A DNA stretch of 64,000 bases from Aliivibrio sp. EL58 (GTDB lineage: Bacteria; Pseudomonadota; Gammaproteobacteria; Enterobacterales; Vibrionaceae): contig NZ_OMPC01000001.1 in NCBI RefSeq assembly GCF_900312675.1, forward strand, positions 1,976 through 65,975, given 5' to 3'. Shown piece by piece: positions 20,638-29,823 of the stretch (positions within the stretch are counted from its first letter, which is position 1; the number at the start of each line of letters is the position of its first letter). The translations under genes were made by a program, and so were the position numbers. The notes beneath the pieces are model-generated. The model saw only the letters and a program-made list of their open reading frames with translations. It did no database searches and was not told where the DNA came from.

Positions 20638-21318
20638 CTAGTTAATTTTTTGAATCTCTTCTAATTTCTTAGTATTTACCGTAAAAACTCTAAAGATAAA
20701 AATAGTATTCATCATAGAGAGCACAACTTCAGTAATCGAGAAAACGAATGACAACACTGGGGATTGTAGGCCTAACAAACCTAAACCGTACTCTAACGCC
20801 CACATTAAACCTGTCGTAAAGCCAAAGATGATCACAAGGCCTTTAAACAGGATCCAATAATTATCTTTCGTATCATTCCAACCTAACTTTATGGCATCCA
20901 TTGTATTCTCTCTATAAAGAACACAATAAATTTCAGTGAATGAAAAACGAGCCATCAAATATAAACCAGGCAAAATTAAAGCAATAAAACCAGTTAATAC
21001 GGCGAGGCCTAAAATGATATTCATTAATACAAACGAAAACCACGTTTTGGCCGGGATCTGATACAACTGACTGAATGGAACACGACGGCCATCAAAAGAA
21101 TAAGCGATATAGTAAAGAATCGCCCCTTTATAGAAAGGATAGATCGTCAGAATAAACAGCATATAAAGTAAGAATTTACCTGAACCGTCTTCTTCATTAA
21201 AGCTCAGTGCTATCCCATTCGTAATCAGTGCAAACGGTAAAACCAGAATACAGAAAGCAACTAAATGCTTTTTGAAGTAATTGAAGCTGTCCATCAATAA
21301 AACTGATAAGGCTGGCAT
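20638..21318 (-). CDS. YciC-like (UPF0259) inner-membrane protein
   Basis: A 226-residue protein with about six membrane segments (for example ILVLPFALITNGIAL, LLYMLFILTIYPFYKGAI and ILGLAVLTGFIALILPGLY). The layout and the LPGLYLMARFSF and DAIKLGWNDTKDNYW segments resemble the UPF0259/YciC family. Function is unknown. It is a single gene with its own terminator. Confidence 0.75.
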   Translation of the reverse strand: MPALSVLLMDSFNYFKKHLVAFCILVLPFALITNGIALSFNEEDGSGKFLLYMLFILTIYPFYKGAILYYIAYSFDGRRVPFSQLYQIPAKTWFSFVLMNIILGLAVLTGFIALILPGLYLMARFSFTEIYCVLYRENTMDAIKLGWNDTKDNYWILFKGLVIIFGFTTGLMWALEYGLGLLGLQSPVLSFVFSITEVVLSMMNTIFIFRVFTVNTKKLEEIQKIN

Positions 21319-21412
21319 CTCTTTTTCCCTAAATATATGTATAAATTATAGTTATCTATATATGAGAATAGCAAATAACAAACAAAGTAAGAAGTCGATT
21401 TTATCAGAGACC

Positions 21413-22318
21413 CTAACGAATTATATGATGGTCTTTAATCATTCGGATCCCTTCACGACGTATACAACTACTAATTGGGTTTTGATCCATACTAGAACGC
21501 CAGATAAACGAGAGTGTACGTTCCATATTTAGCTCTGGTACATTCAAGGCAACTAACTCACCTCGTTCAATATACTTCACGACATCTAAATACGGTAAAC
21601 AGCTTAAATATTGCCCATTCGCGACTAATGTTCGCAGTACAGGCACGTATTCATACTCCCGCCACACATCTAAATCGGGGATTTTGTCATGAATAGCACT
21701 ATCAAAAATGGTTCTCGTACCCGCCCCATGCTCACGTAATACCCATTTAGCTTGCTCTAATTGAGCCAAACTGACCTTTTCATGCTTAGCAAAAGGATGG
21801 TGAGCTGCGGCAACGATAATTAAATGATCGGTACAAAAAACTTCTTGATGAATTCGACTGTCATCACAGCGACCTTCAATAATACCCAATTCATATTTGT
21901 AATCTAACACGCCATTGATGATCCCTGAGGTATTTTTTACCCCTAAAGAGATTCGAATTTCTGGGAAATCATTATCAATATTACTGATAAGGTTTGGAAC
22001 CAAATGTTCCGCTGCCGTTTGGCTCGCCCCCAGAGACAGTTCACCACTGATTAGGTGCTGATCATAAAAGCCTAACTCTATCTGTTGTGCATCATGGATA
22101 AGCTTTTTAGCTTTAGGTCGAAGCCATACTCCCCAGTGGGTTAGCGCCATTCGCTTACCATTTCGTTCAAACAGAGAACGCCCTAACATTTTTTCTAATT
22201 GAGACAAGGACATACTGGTTGCTGATTGAGTTAATGACAACATTTCAGCAGCTTGGCTAACACTCCCTGTTGTTGCTACTGCATCAAAAACGGCCAACTG
22301 CTTTAATGAATAACGCAT
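21413..22318 (-). CDS. LysR-family regulator divergent from the formate/nitrite channel gene
   Basis: A 301-residue LysR protein with an N-terminal helix-turn-helix (residues 4-62, GSVSQAAEMLSLTQSATSMSL) and an effector domain of the CysB/YeiE-like kind (GELSLGASQTAAEHLVP). It is divergent from the FNT-CBS gene with about 355 bp between them, part of which is the 162-bp repeat. Control of that gene is a positional inference. Confidence 0.88.
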   Translation of the reverse strand: MRYSLKQLAVFDAVATTGSVSQAAEMLSLTQSATSMSLSQLEKMLGRSLFERNGKRMALTHWGVWLRPKAKKLIHDAQQIELGFYDQHLISGELSLGASQTAAEHLVPNLISNIDNDFPEIRISLGVKNTSGIINGVLDYKYELGIIEGRCDDSRIHQEVFCTDHLIIVAAAHHPFAKHEKVSLAQLEQAKWVLREHGAGTRTIFDSAIHDKIPDLDVWREYEYVPVLRTLVANGQYLSCLPYLDVVKYIERGELVALNVPELNMERTLSFIWRSSMDQNPISSCIRREGIRMIKDHHIIR

Positions 22319-22481
22319 AACTATCTCTTTTATAAGAATTTATTTTAAAGTAATCATACCATCTCAACGCCATCAAGAAAACTGATATAGAACTTAAAAA
22401 TAATCAATTTTACCTACCTTTAATTTCAACATAATCTAAATGGGTTCAAGCAGAACAGGAATGAACACACAGCTTGAGCTT
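22319..22481. other. Spacer between LysR gene and MITE-like repeat
   Basis: AT-rich, with no ORF. I looked for an FNR box (TTGAT N4 ATCAA), expected for an anaerobic formate channel, and did not find a clear one. Confidence 0.4.
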
Positions 22482-22643
22482 ATACCAATCAAAGTAAGTA
22501 AGTGTTCAGAAATAGCGCAGGAAAAATGCTTGAGAACAAGACGAAATGTTTCGATAAGTAGTTATTCTACAATCAAAAATTTCAACGCAGTTATCAAACA
22601 TTTTAACCAGCTAGGATGAGCAGTTATTTACTACGATTGGTAT
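22482..22643. repeat. 162-bp MITE-like repeat, copy 1
   Basis: The element begins ATACCAATC and ends GATTGGTAT, and the outer 23 bases are imperfect inverted repeats of each other. By hand alignment it matches copy 2 at 44640-44801 at 146 of 162 positions, with no gaps. It has no ORF. Its right end lies 30 bp before the FNT-CBS start, so it separates that gene from its regulator. Confidence 0.85.
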
Positions 22644-22673
22644 TACCACTAACCAATAACTTAAGGAGGACAA

Positions 22674-24137
22674 ATGAGCGCTAACCTCAGTCCAAATACT
22701 TCTGGGCAATTTAATCCCAGTGAAATGATGGACCAAGCGGCTTATTACGCCCTTGCTAAATCAAAGAAGCCAACAAGCATGGTAATTGGCTTGGCTATTA
22801 TGGCTGGTGTTTTCATCGGTATTGCTTTCATTTTCTATATCACTGTAACAACAGGTAATACACAAACAGGCTGGGGAATTAGCCGTTTTGCTGGCGGTTT
22901 AGCGTTTAGTTTAGGTCTAATTCTGGTAGTCATTGGAGGTGGTGAGTTATTTACAAGCTCTGTACTTTCAGCTATTGCCGTTGCAAATAAGCAAATCAGT
23001 TTTGGAAAAATGCTTGGTATATGGGGAAAGGTTTATATCGGTAACTTTATCGGTGCCACTCTATTACTTGCACTGGTTGTTTCTGCGGGAATGTACCAAA
23101 ACGATGGCGGTCAATGGGGATTAAATGCCCTAAATATTGCCCAACATAAACTGCATCACCAACCATTAGAAGCCTTTGCTTTAGGTATTTTATGTAACTT
23201 GTTGGTCTGTTTAGCTGTTTGGCTAACCTTCTGCTCTACCAACATGCTAACCAAAGCAATTATGGTAATTCTTCCTGTTGCTATGTTTGTTAGCAGTGGC
23301 TTTGAGCACTGTGTTGCCAATATGTTTATGGTTCCACTAGGTATTGCTATTCAACAACTAGCCCCACCTGAGTTTTGGCTGTCTGTTGGTGCATCACCTG
23401 AACAATACGCTGATTTAAATATTATGAACTTTATTACTGCCAACCTTATTCCTGTGACATTAGGGAACATTGTCGGCGGAGCAGGACTGGTTGGTCTAGG
23501 TTACTGGGCAATCTTCAGTCGTCCACAACTTAACGCTGTACCTGATTCACAAATTACACCTCTTTTTACCGATTCAGACATTAAGGAAATCACTGATATG
23601 AACGCAAACAAAACAGTAAATCAATTCATGGATATTAACACTTACGTACTTCGCCCTGAAATGCCTGTTGAAATTGCATTAGACAACCTATTAGATCGCC
23701 ATCTTTCTGGTGCCATTGTTATCAATAGTCATAATGAAGTGGTTGGTTTCTTCTCTGAGCATGACGTTTTAGTTGAATTATGGTGTGAAGATTACCTACC
23801 AGAGAAAGAGCGTACCGTAGCTGATTTAATGAAAACTGACATTACGAGTATTTCACCTAAAGATACCCTACTTCAATTAGCTGAGTTCTACGCTATTGAT
23901 AAGCCAACACTATACCCAACAACCGATATGGGCTATGCAACTAGCTACAGTACATTATCTGTCAATGATCGTGCTCGTGATATGCGAATTGCTAAACCAC
24001 GTATCTTACCAGTTATCGAAGACAATAAATTTGTTGGTATAGTTACTCGTGGAGATGTTGTTAGCCAATTACGTTCAATCTACGGTGAGCGTATGGAAGT
24101 GGTAAAAACTGAAGAAACAGATGCTATTGTTGCGTAA
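22674..24137 (+). CDS. Formate/nitrite channel (FNT family) fused to two CBS domains
   Basis: A 487-residue protein. Residues 15-290 are an FNT channel like FocA: six membrane segments, the GGGELFTSSVL and GNFIGATLL half-helix regions, and the central histidine in SGFEHCVANMF. Residues about 309-468 form a CBS pair (first repeat around VNQFMDINTYVLRP to FFSEHDVLVEL; second around VADLMKTDITSISP to VGIVTRGDVVSQL). Ordinary FocA ends near residue 285, so the CBS part is an added module, which in other channels binds adenine nucleotides and gates transport. A strong AAGGAGG ribosome site precedes the ATG. Confidence 0.92.
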   Translation: MSANLSPNTSGQFNPSEMMDQAAYYALAKSKKPTSMVIGLAIMAGVFIGIAFIFYITVTTGNTQTGWGISRFAGGLAFSLGLILVVIGGGELFTSSVLSAIAVANKQISFGKMLGIWGKVYIGNFIGATLLLALVVSAGMYQNDGGQWGLNALNIAQHKLHHQPLEAFALGILCNLLVCLAVWLTFCSTNMLTKAIMVILPVAMFVSSGFEHCVANMFMVPLGIAIQQLAPPEFWLSVGASPEQYADLNIMNFITANLIPVTLGNIVGGAGLVGLGYWAIFSRPQLNAVPDSQITPLFTDSDIKEITDMNANKTVNQFMDINTYVLRPEMPVEIALDNLLDRHLSGAIVINSHNEVVGFFSEHDVLVELWCEDYLPEKERTVADLMKTDITSISPKDTLLQLAEFYAIDKPTLYPTTDMGYATSYSTLSVNDRARDMRIAKPRILPVIEDNKFVGIVTRGDVVSQLRSIYGERMEVVKTEETDAIVA

Positions 24138-24173
24138 CTTTAAAATATAAATATAACAACACAGTTGGTAAAA

Positions 24174-24203
24174 AAGGGGCTTCTAAAATAGAAGCCCCTT
24201 TAT
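24174..24203 (+). terminator. Terminator of the FNT-CBS gene
   Basis: AAGGGGCTTCT (24174-24184) / AGAAGCCCCTT (24190-24200) hairpin with a short T run; the A run on the left suggests it also works for speG. Confidence 0.9.
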
Positions 24204-24226
24204 GTATCTAAAATTTAAAATCGTTA

Positions 24227-24748
24227 TTATTTTCTGCTTTCTAAATAATGATCTTGCAGAATATACATACGCTTAACATCACAATACTGACCATTTACAA
24301 AAATTTCTTTAACTAAATGCCCCTCTTCTACAAAACCACAAGTTTCATACAAGTGAATTGCTTTATCATTATTAACCGCCACATGAAGATACACTTTATG
24401 AAGGTTTAAAATAGTAAATGCATAGTTTAGTGCTTTATTAATTAAACTTCTTGCATAACCACAGCCCTGAAAGTCTGGCGCTATGATGATCTGAAATTCA
24501 GCATTACGGTGAATTGAGTTGATCTCTACTAGTTCAACTAATCCTATAGATTGCTGCTCTTCGTTTTCAGCAATAAAACGGCGCTCATTACTGTCATGTA
24601 TATGCTTGCGAAACAAATCTTCCAGCTCATAGTACGACTCATACGGCTCTTCAAACCAGTAAGACATAATAGAGCGGTTATTGTTTAATTGATGAATGAA
24701 GCGAAGATCAGTTTGCTCAAGAGCACGTAATCGAATTTGATTATCCAT
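24227..24748 (-). CDS. speG: Spermidine N1-acetyltransferase
   Basis: A 173-residue GNAT enzyme that acetylates spermidine/spermine using acetyl-CoA. It matches SpeG along its length: [47 protein letters not shown] and a C-terminal [14 protein letters not shown]. The acetyl-CoA loop is QGCGYA. I chose the ATG at 24748 because it gives the 173 residues I remember for V. cholerae SpeG; an ATG at 24760 and a TTG at 24766 are in frame upstream. Confidence 0.93.
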   Translation of the reverse strand: MDNQIRLRALEQTDLRFIHQLNNNRSIMSYWFEEPYESYYELEDLFRKHIHDSNERRFIAENEEQQSIGLVELVEINSIHRNAEFQIIIAPDFQGCGYARSLINKALNYAFTILNLHKVYLHVAVNNDKAIHLYETCGFVEEGHLVKEIFVNGQYCDVKRMYILQDHYLESRK

Positions 24749-24931
24749 TTTGTTTTCCATTAACAAAAATAAGTACTTTTTCAGCAGCTCTGCTGATTTC
24801 GAGAAAATACCATTGTTTTAGAAAAACGAGAACAACTATTTTGTACTTTTAAATACCAGACCAATGTAACTAATAGGATAACCTATGTATTACTGGGATT
24901 GATATTACTTACACTTAATTTACAGGCATAA

Positions 24932-24962
24932 AAAAACCGAGCTACTTGAGCTCGGTTTTTAT
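24932..24962 (-). terminator. Intrinsic terminator of deaD
   Basis: AAAAACCGAGCT / AGCTCGGTTTTT hairpin with A and T runs on both sides, 18 bp after the deaD stop. Confidence 0.9.
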
Positions 24963-24979
24963 TATCAATAATCTATTGA

Positions 24980-26908
24980 TTAGTCTTCGTTACGAGGTGT
25001 GCGTGGAGCACGGCTTGCGCCTGGAGCACGCTCGCCACGGTGACTGCCACGGTGATCGCCACCTTTGTTGCGGTCAAAACGACGTTCGCCACCACGGTTA
25101 CCTTCACGGTTTCCGCCTTCACGATTACCACGGTAACCACCACGGCCGTTACCGTTACCACCACGATTTTCATCACGACCAGCACCACCGCCAGTACGAG
25201 GACGACGTTCAATTGTTAGGTCTACACCTTCAACAACAACTGCCTTCACTTCGTTTTGACGAATACGTAGTTGCTTAAGCTTACTTGCAACGTCTGGAGA
25301 CATTTTCTTAGGTAACTGTACGTATGTGTGACCTGGAGCAAGTTTGATTGCACCGATAGCACCTTTAGTGAAACCAAGTTCGTTAGCTAGAGCACCTACG
25401 ATGTCTTTAACTTGAACGCCTTGCTCACGACCTACTTCTAGTTGGTATGTATCGAAATCAGCGTTGTTGTATTGACGACGCTCACCACGTTCTGGACGGT
25501 CACGACGGTCACCACGCTCTGGGCGGTCACCACGATCACTACGCTCTGGACGACGTTTAGCACGTTCCATCGCTGCGATCATTGGGTCTGGACCTTTATA
25601 GAATAAAGGACGTTTACCTTGTTGACGCTTAAGAAGCATTGCTGCAATTGTTGCTGCATCAACTTCTAGAGTCTCTTGAAGCTTAGTGATTAAGTCAGCA
25701 AATGCTTCTAGTGCAACGAATTCTTTGTCTGCTGCTAATTCAGCACCAAGAACCGCTAGACGAGCTTCTGCAACTTGATCGCGATGTGGAAGTTCAATCT
25801 CTTCCATAGTAGATTTAGTTACACGCTCAATCGTACGTAGCATACGGATTTGGTTTGTGCGAACTAATAGAATCGCTTTACCTTTACGTCCAGCACGACC
25901 AGTACGGCCGATACGGTGGATGTAAGACTCAACATCAAATGGGATGTCGTAGTTGAATACGTGAGTAATACGTGGAACATCAAGACCACGTGCTACAACG
26001 TCAGTTGCAACTAGGATATCGATAACACCTGTTTTGATGTGATCAACTGTACGTTCACGTAGAGACTGAGGAATATCACCGTGAAGGGCAGCAGCTTTAA
26101 AGCCACGTGCGCTTAACCAATCAGCTAGACGCTCTGTATCTTGACGAGTACGAACGAATACGATAGATGCATCAGTTTCTTCAGTTTCAAGAAGACGAGA
26201 CATTGCTTCGTCTTTTTCTACGCCTTTAACGATCCAGAAGTTTTGAGCAACTTTGTCAACAGTGTGGTTAGTACCAGCAACATCAACACGAGCAGGATTA
26301 CGTAGGTAACGGTCAACAATTGTTTTAACCATTGGAGGCATAGTTGCTGAGAATAGGATACGTTGAGCTGTATCTGGTGCTTTTTCAAGAATCCAAGTTA
26401 CATCATCAACAAAACCCATTTTTAGCATTTCATCAGCTTCATCAAGGATGAACGTATGAACTTCGCTTAGGTTTAAACGGTCACGGTTAAGTAAATCTTT
26501 AACACGGCCAGGAGTACCAACGATGATATGAGCACCGCGGCTTAGAGCACGCATTTGATCAACGATAGAAGCACCACCGTAGATCTCTAAAACTTTAAGA
26601 CCCTTGATGTTACGACCAAGGTTCTTAACTTCAGCAGCAACCTGAATAGCAAGTTCACGCGTTGGAGCCATGATGATTGCTTGTGGGTTATGTTGCTTGA
26701 GGTTAATTTTGTTTAAAAGAGGCAAAGAGAAAGCAGCTGTTTTACCAGTACCTGTTTGAGCTTTACCAAGTGCATCACGGCCAGCTAACAAAAGAGGAAT
26801 AGACTCAGCTTGAATTGGCGTAGGTGCGATAAAGCCCATTTCGTCAAGTGCAGATAAGATAGTTTCGTCTAAAGCCAGTTGGCGGAATTCAGTAATAGTT
26901 TCTGACAT
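24980..26908 (-). CDS. deaD: DEAD-box RNA helicase, DeaD/CsdA type
   Basis: A 642-residue cold-shock RNA helicase that unwinds RNA during ribosome assembly and mRNA decay. Motifs: AQTGTGKTAAF (I), PTRELAIQ (Ia), LDEADEML (II), FSATMPP (III), HRIGRTGRAGRKG (VI). A DbpA-like RNA-binding domain follows, then an RGG-rich basic tail. A linker near residue 450 carries an ERxxRxDRPERGxRR repeat. I chose MSETITEF at 26906-26908; the open frame continues 33 codons upstream into the leader. deaD diverges from rnb. Confidence 0.95.
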   Translation of the reverse strand: MSETITEFRQLALDETILSALDEMGFIAPTPIQAESIPLLLAGRDALGKAQTGTGKTAAFSLPLLNKINLKQHNPQAIIMAPTRELAIQVAAEVKNLGRNIKGLKVLEIYGGASIVDQMRALSRGAHIIVGTPGRVKDLLNRDRLNLSEVHTFILDEADEMLKMGFVDDVTWILEKAPDTAQRILFSATMPPMVKTIVDRYLRNPARVDVAGTNHTVDKVAQNFWIVKGVEKDEAMSRLLETEETDASIVFVRTRQDTERLADWLSARGFKAAALHGDIPQSLRERTVDHIKTGVIDILVATDVVARGLDVPRITHVFNYDIPFDVESYIHRIGRTGRAGRKGKAILLVRTNQIRMLRTIERVTKSTMEEIELPHRDQVAEARLAVLGAELAADKEFVALEAFADLITKLQETLEVDAATIAAMLLKRQQGKRPLFYKGPDPMIAAMERAKRRPERSDRGDRPERGDRRDRPERGERRQYNNADFDTYQLEVGREQGVQVKDIVGALANELGFTKGAIGAIKLAPGHTYVQLPKKMSPDVASKLKQLRIRQNEVKAVVVEGVDLTIERRPRTGGGAGRDENRGGNGNGRGGYRGNREGGNREGNRGGERRFDRNKGGDHRGSHRGERAPGASRAPRTPRNED

Positions 26909-27235
26909 TGGGATCCCAATAATTAACATATAAAAACGGTCCCATTTGCTCAGCAAGTTCCATACACACACACAAGCACTCGGGACAGGACGGTTTATCA
27001 ACTTCATTTAAAATATAGAAGATGATTAACTCAGGGCGCGGATAATGCCTTAATACGTCAAGAATTACCAGAAAAAATTGAGCAACTTCACAAATTTAAC
27101 TCAATTATCTTCGTTTAGGCAGTTTTTTGTACGTTAAACATCCTTTTTTTAAAATTTAATCCGTCTTTTCTAGTAATCAATTAAGGGCAATAGTAAAGTT
27201 AGCGCGTTATTTCTCTATTATATGTATGAAGGCTT
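26909..27235. promoter_or_regulatory. deaD-rnb divergent intergenic region with long deaD leader
   Basis: This 327-bp gap holds the promoters of both genes. The deaD side (26909-27007) is open in the deaD frame and includes a palindrome TTGGGATCCCAA directly before the ATG plus a CACACACACA run. Long structured leaders are usual for cold-shock helicase mRNAs; whether one exists here is inference. Confidence 0.5.
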
Positions 27236-29263
27236 ATGTTTCAAGATAACCCACTACTCGCTCAACTAAAGCAGCAGATACAAGAAAAACTCCCTAAAAA
27301 AGAAGGGACAGTAAAAGCAACCGATCGCGGTTTTGGCTTTTTAGAGTCCGATGATAAAAAGAAAAGTATCTTTATTCCACCAGCACAAATGAAGAAAGTA
27401 ATGCATGGTGACAAAGTAGTGGCATTGATCCGCACTGAAAACGATAAAGAGCAAGCCGAACCAGATCAACTAGTTGAGCAATCAATTACACGATTTATCG
27501 GCCGCATTCAAATGTTCAAAAAACGTCTTCAAGTCATGCCCGATCACCCTAGCCTAAAAAATGCTATCAAAGCGAAAGCTCGTAAAGGCGTAAATCCAGA
27601 AACTTTAAAAGAAGGTGACTGGGTTGTAGCAGAGCTCACGCAACACCCTTTAAAAGGCGATCAAAGCTTCTTATGCGAAGTCACTCATAAAATCACCGAC
27701 AGCGACGACAAAATCGCACCATGGTGGGTAACGCTTGCTCAAAACGATTTACCAAACTCAGAGCCTGAAGGCATCGACAACTGGGAAATCAAAGATGATG
27801 CTGAACTAGTACGTATCGACATGACAGAAACACCATTTGTAACTATTGATGGTGAATCGACTAAAGATATGGATGACGCGTTATACATTAAAAAGCAAGC
27901 TGACGGTTCTTTTGAGCTAACGATTGCAATTGCAGATCCTACGGCCTACATCACTCCAGATGACAGTATGGATCAAGTCGCGCGTAAACGTGGTTATACT
28001 ATCTATTTACCAGGTCGCAATATTCCAATGCTACCTCGTGATTTAAGTGACCAATTATGCTCACTTATCGAAAACGAAGAACGCCCTGCAATTTGTTGTA
28101 CAGTAAAAGTAGCTGCGAATGGCACGATTGATGAAGAATCTATCAATTTCTTTGCGGCAACGATGAAATCTCACGCACGTTTAGCTTATGACAATGTGTC
28201 TGATTTCTTAGAAACTGGTTCGTGTGATAAGTGGCAGCCAACAGAAACAATCGCTCAAGTGGTTACGGAGCTGCACGAATTTGCACAAGCACGTACCTTA
28301 TGGCGTCAAACTCATGCCGTGATCTTCCCAGATCGCCCTGATTATCGTTTTGAACTAGATGAAGACAATGACGTTGTAGCCATTCATGCTGATATGCGCC
28401 GCTGTGCAAACAAGCTGGTTGAAGAAGCAATGGTAACGGCAAATATCTGTGCTGGTAAAACGCTACGTAATACCTTTAATATGGGTGTGTTTAACTCTCA
28501 TGCAGGTATTAAGTCAGATAAATTAAAAGATGTGGCTGAAATTGTAAATCAATTAGATGGTGCTGAATTCACAGAAGAGCATATAGCAACGCTAGAAGGC
28601 TTTAGCGAACTGCGTCGTCTTCTTGGAACTCAACCTACGTCGTACCTTGATGCTCGTATCCGTAAATTCCAAACGTACAGTGAAACAGGCAACGTACCAT
28701 TACCTCACTACGCAATGGGTTTAGATATTTACGCAACATGGACGTCTCCTATCCGTAAATACAGCGATATGATTAACCACCGTATGCTAAAAGCGCACAT
28801 CTTAGGCAAAGAACCAGTACAACGCCCTGATGATATCGTTGGTGAAGAGCTTGCACTAAGTCGTCGCTACCACCGTATGGCAGAAAGAAATGTAAGTGAT
28901 TGGCTATATTGCCGTACTCTTGCTTCAAATGTTGAGCAAGGTACCGAGTTTACCGCAGAGATCTTTGATATTAACCGTGCAGGTATGCGTGTACGCTTAA
29001 TTGAAAATGGAGCTGCAGCCTTCATTCCGGGTTCACTCATTGTAGATAACAAAGAGCGTATTGAATGCAGTGCCGAGCAAGGTTCAATCTCTATTGATAA
29101 GCATGAAGCCTTCAAGCTTGGTGACCGCCTGACTGTTGTTCTTGCTGAAGTGAAAGAAGATACTCGTAATATGGTTGCGAAACCAGTACAAGCCTTCCCT
29201 GCTCCAGAAGCGCCTCTTGCTGAACAAGTAGAGCTTGAACACACAGAAAAAACGGATGCATAA
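27236..29263 (+). CDS. rnb: Exoribonuclease II
   Basis: A 675-residue processive 3'-5' exoribonuclease. The N terminus [19 protein letters not shown] is nearly that of E. coli RNase II. Cold-shock domains cover about residues 20-170. The RNB catalytic domain contains the acidic cluster in [12 protein letters not shown] (three Asp coordinate Mg). The tail S1 domain is around [19 protein letters not shown]. It is about 30 residues longer than the E. coli enzyme, mainly at the C terminus. A GAAGG ribosome site precedes the ATG. Confidence 0.96.
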   Translation: MFQDNPLLAQLKQQIQEKLPKKEGTVKATDRGFGFLESDDKKKSIFIPPAQMKKVMHGDKVVALIRTENDKEQAEPDQLVEQSITRFIGRIQMFKKRLQVMPDHPSLKNAIKAKARKGVNPETLKEGDWVVAELTQHPLKGDQSFLCEVTHKITDSDDKIAPWWVTLAQNDLPNSEPEGIDNWEIKDDAELVRIDMTETPFVTIDGESTKDMDDALYIKKQADGSFELTIAIADPTAYITPDDSMDQVARKRGYTIYLPGRNIPMLPRDLSDQLCSLIENEERPAICCTVKVAANGTIDEESINFFAATMKSHARLAYDNVSDFLETGSCDKWQPTETIAQVVTELHEFAQARTLWRQTHAVIFPDRPDYRFELDEDNDVVAIHADMRRCANKLVEEAMVTANICAGKTLRNTFNMGVFNSHAGIKSDKLKDVAEIVNQLDGAEFTEEHIATLEGFSELRRLLGTQPTSYLDARIRKFQTYSETGNVPLPHYAMGLDIYATWTSPIRKYSDMINHRMLKAHILGKEPVQRPDDIVGEELALSRRYHRMAERNVSDWLYCRTLASNVEQGTEFTAEIFDINRAGMRVRLIENGAAAFIPGSLIVDNKERIECSAEQGSISIDKHEAFKLGDRLTVVLAEVKEDTRNMVAKPVQAFPAPEAPLAEQVELEHTEKTDA

Positions 29264-29277
29264 GTAAATATCCCAAT

Positions 29278-29316
29278 AAAAAGCCTGTACCGTATTAGCG
29301 GCACAGGCTTTTTTTA
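29278..29316. terminator. Bidirectional terminator between rnb and the ComFB-like gene
   Basis: AAAGCCTGT(A)CCG / CGGCACAGGCTTT hairpin with a T run on the right and an A-rich left side. The T run overlaps the stop of the minus-strand gene. Confidence 0.85.
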
Positions 29317-29673
29317 TTCTAAATTAATCTTCCCCGAAAAAGGGATCTCTTCATCCTCTAATTCAAATCGATCTTTTGGTGTATATACGACAATATCTTC
29401 AAAATCATCATTACGTACTCTTCGATCATTCGCGACCATTTTTTCCGCATTTTCTACCGCAGCAGCAACCATTTCATTATATTGCATTAATTTTTTTTGA
29501 GATGTTGCCGCTAACATATCTAAGCTATAGCGAATGTACAATGTAGGAAGCTGATTTAAACTAATACACGTCATATCAGTAATTTGGTCTTGGCTGTATA
29601 CCTGGTGAAAATCTAACTCAAAAAAACGTTTTTCTACCAGAACTTCCATGTAATTGTGAATGTTTGATTCCAT
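29314..29673 (-). CDS. ComFB-like protein (late competence development family)
   Basis: A 119-residue cytosolic protein. The start NIHNYMEVLVEKRFFEL and the later segment ISLNQLPTLYIRYSLDM follow the ComFB family pattern (N-terminal NxME, then ALNxLPPxY). The cysteine pair common in other ComFB proteins is reduced to one Cys here. ComFB proteins have been reported, as far as I recall, to bind cyclic dinucleotides. That fits the divergent diguanylate cyclase gene, whose start is 150 bp away. A role in c-di-GMP response is an inference. Confidence 0.75.
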   Translation of the reverse strand: MESNIHNYMEVLVEKRFFELDFHQVYSQDQITDMTCISLNQLPTLYIRYSLDMLAATSQKKLMQYNEMVAAAVENAEKMVANDRRVRNDDFEDIVVYTPKDRFELEDEEIPFSGKINLE

Positions 29674-29823
29674 ATAGATAGGTGCCTTATTGTTATTAAA
29701 TGCATTAAGTCACAGTGCAAGCATATGAATAGAGTTATGTTATTGATAGAATAACGTCTTGTCCTATCATTTCAGTGACAAACTCTTTCTTTTTTTAGAT
29801 TAATTAGGGTTAGCTATAAACCA

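Noticed and set aside
22319-22673. FNR site upstream of the formate/nitrite channel gene
   Set aside because: No TTGAT N4 ATCAA was found by eye.
24946-25278. His/Asp/Gly-rich 110-codon ORF opposite the end of deaD
   Set aside because: It is the antisense of the RGG-rich tail of deaD; the odd composition is a by-product of that repeat.
25470-25560. Short DNA repeats in the CACCACGxTCTGGxCGGTCA style
   Set aside because: They encode the basic ERGDRPERGDRRDRPERGE linker of DeaD and are protein-level repeats, not a mobile element.
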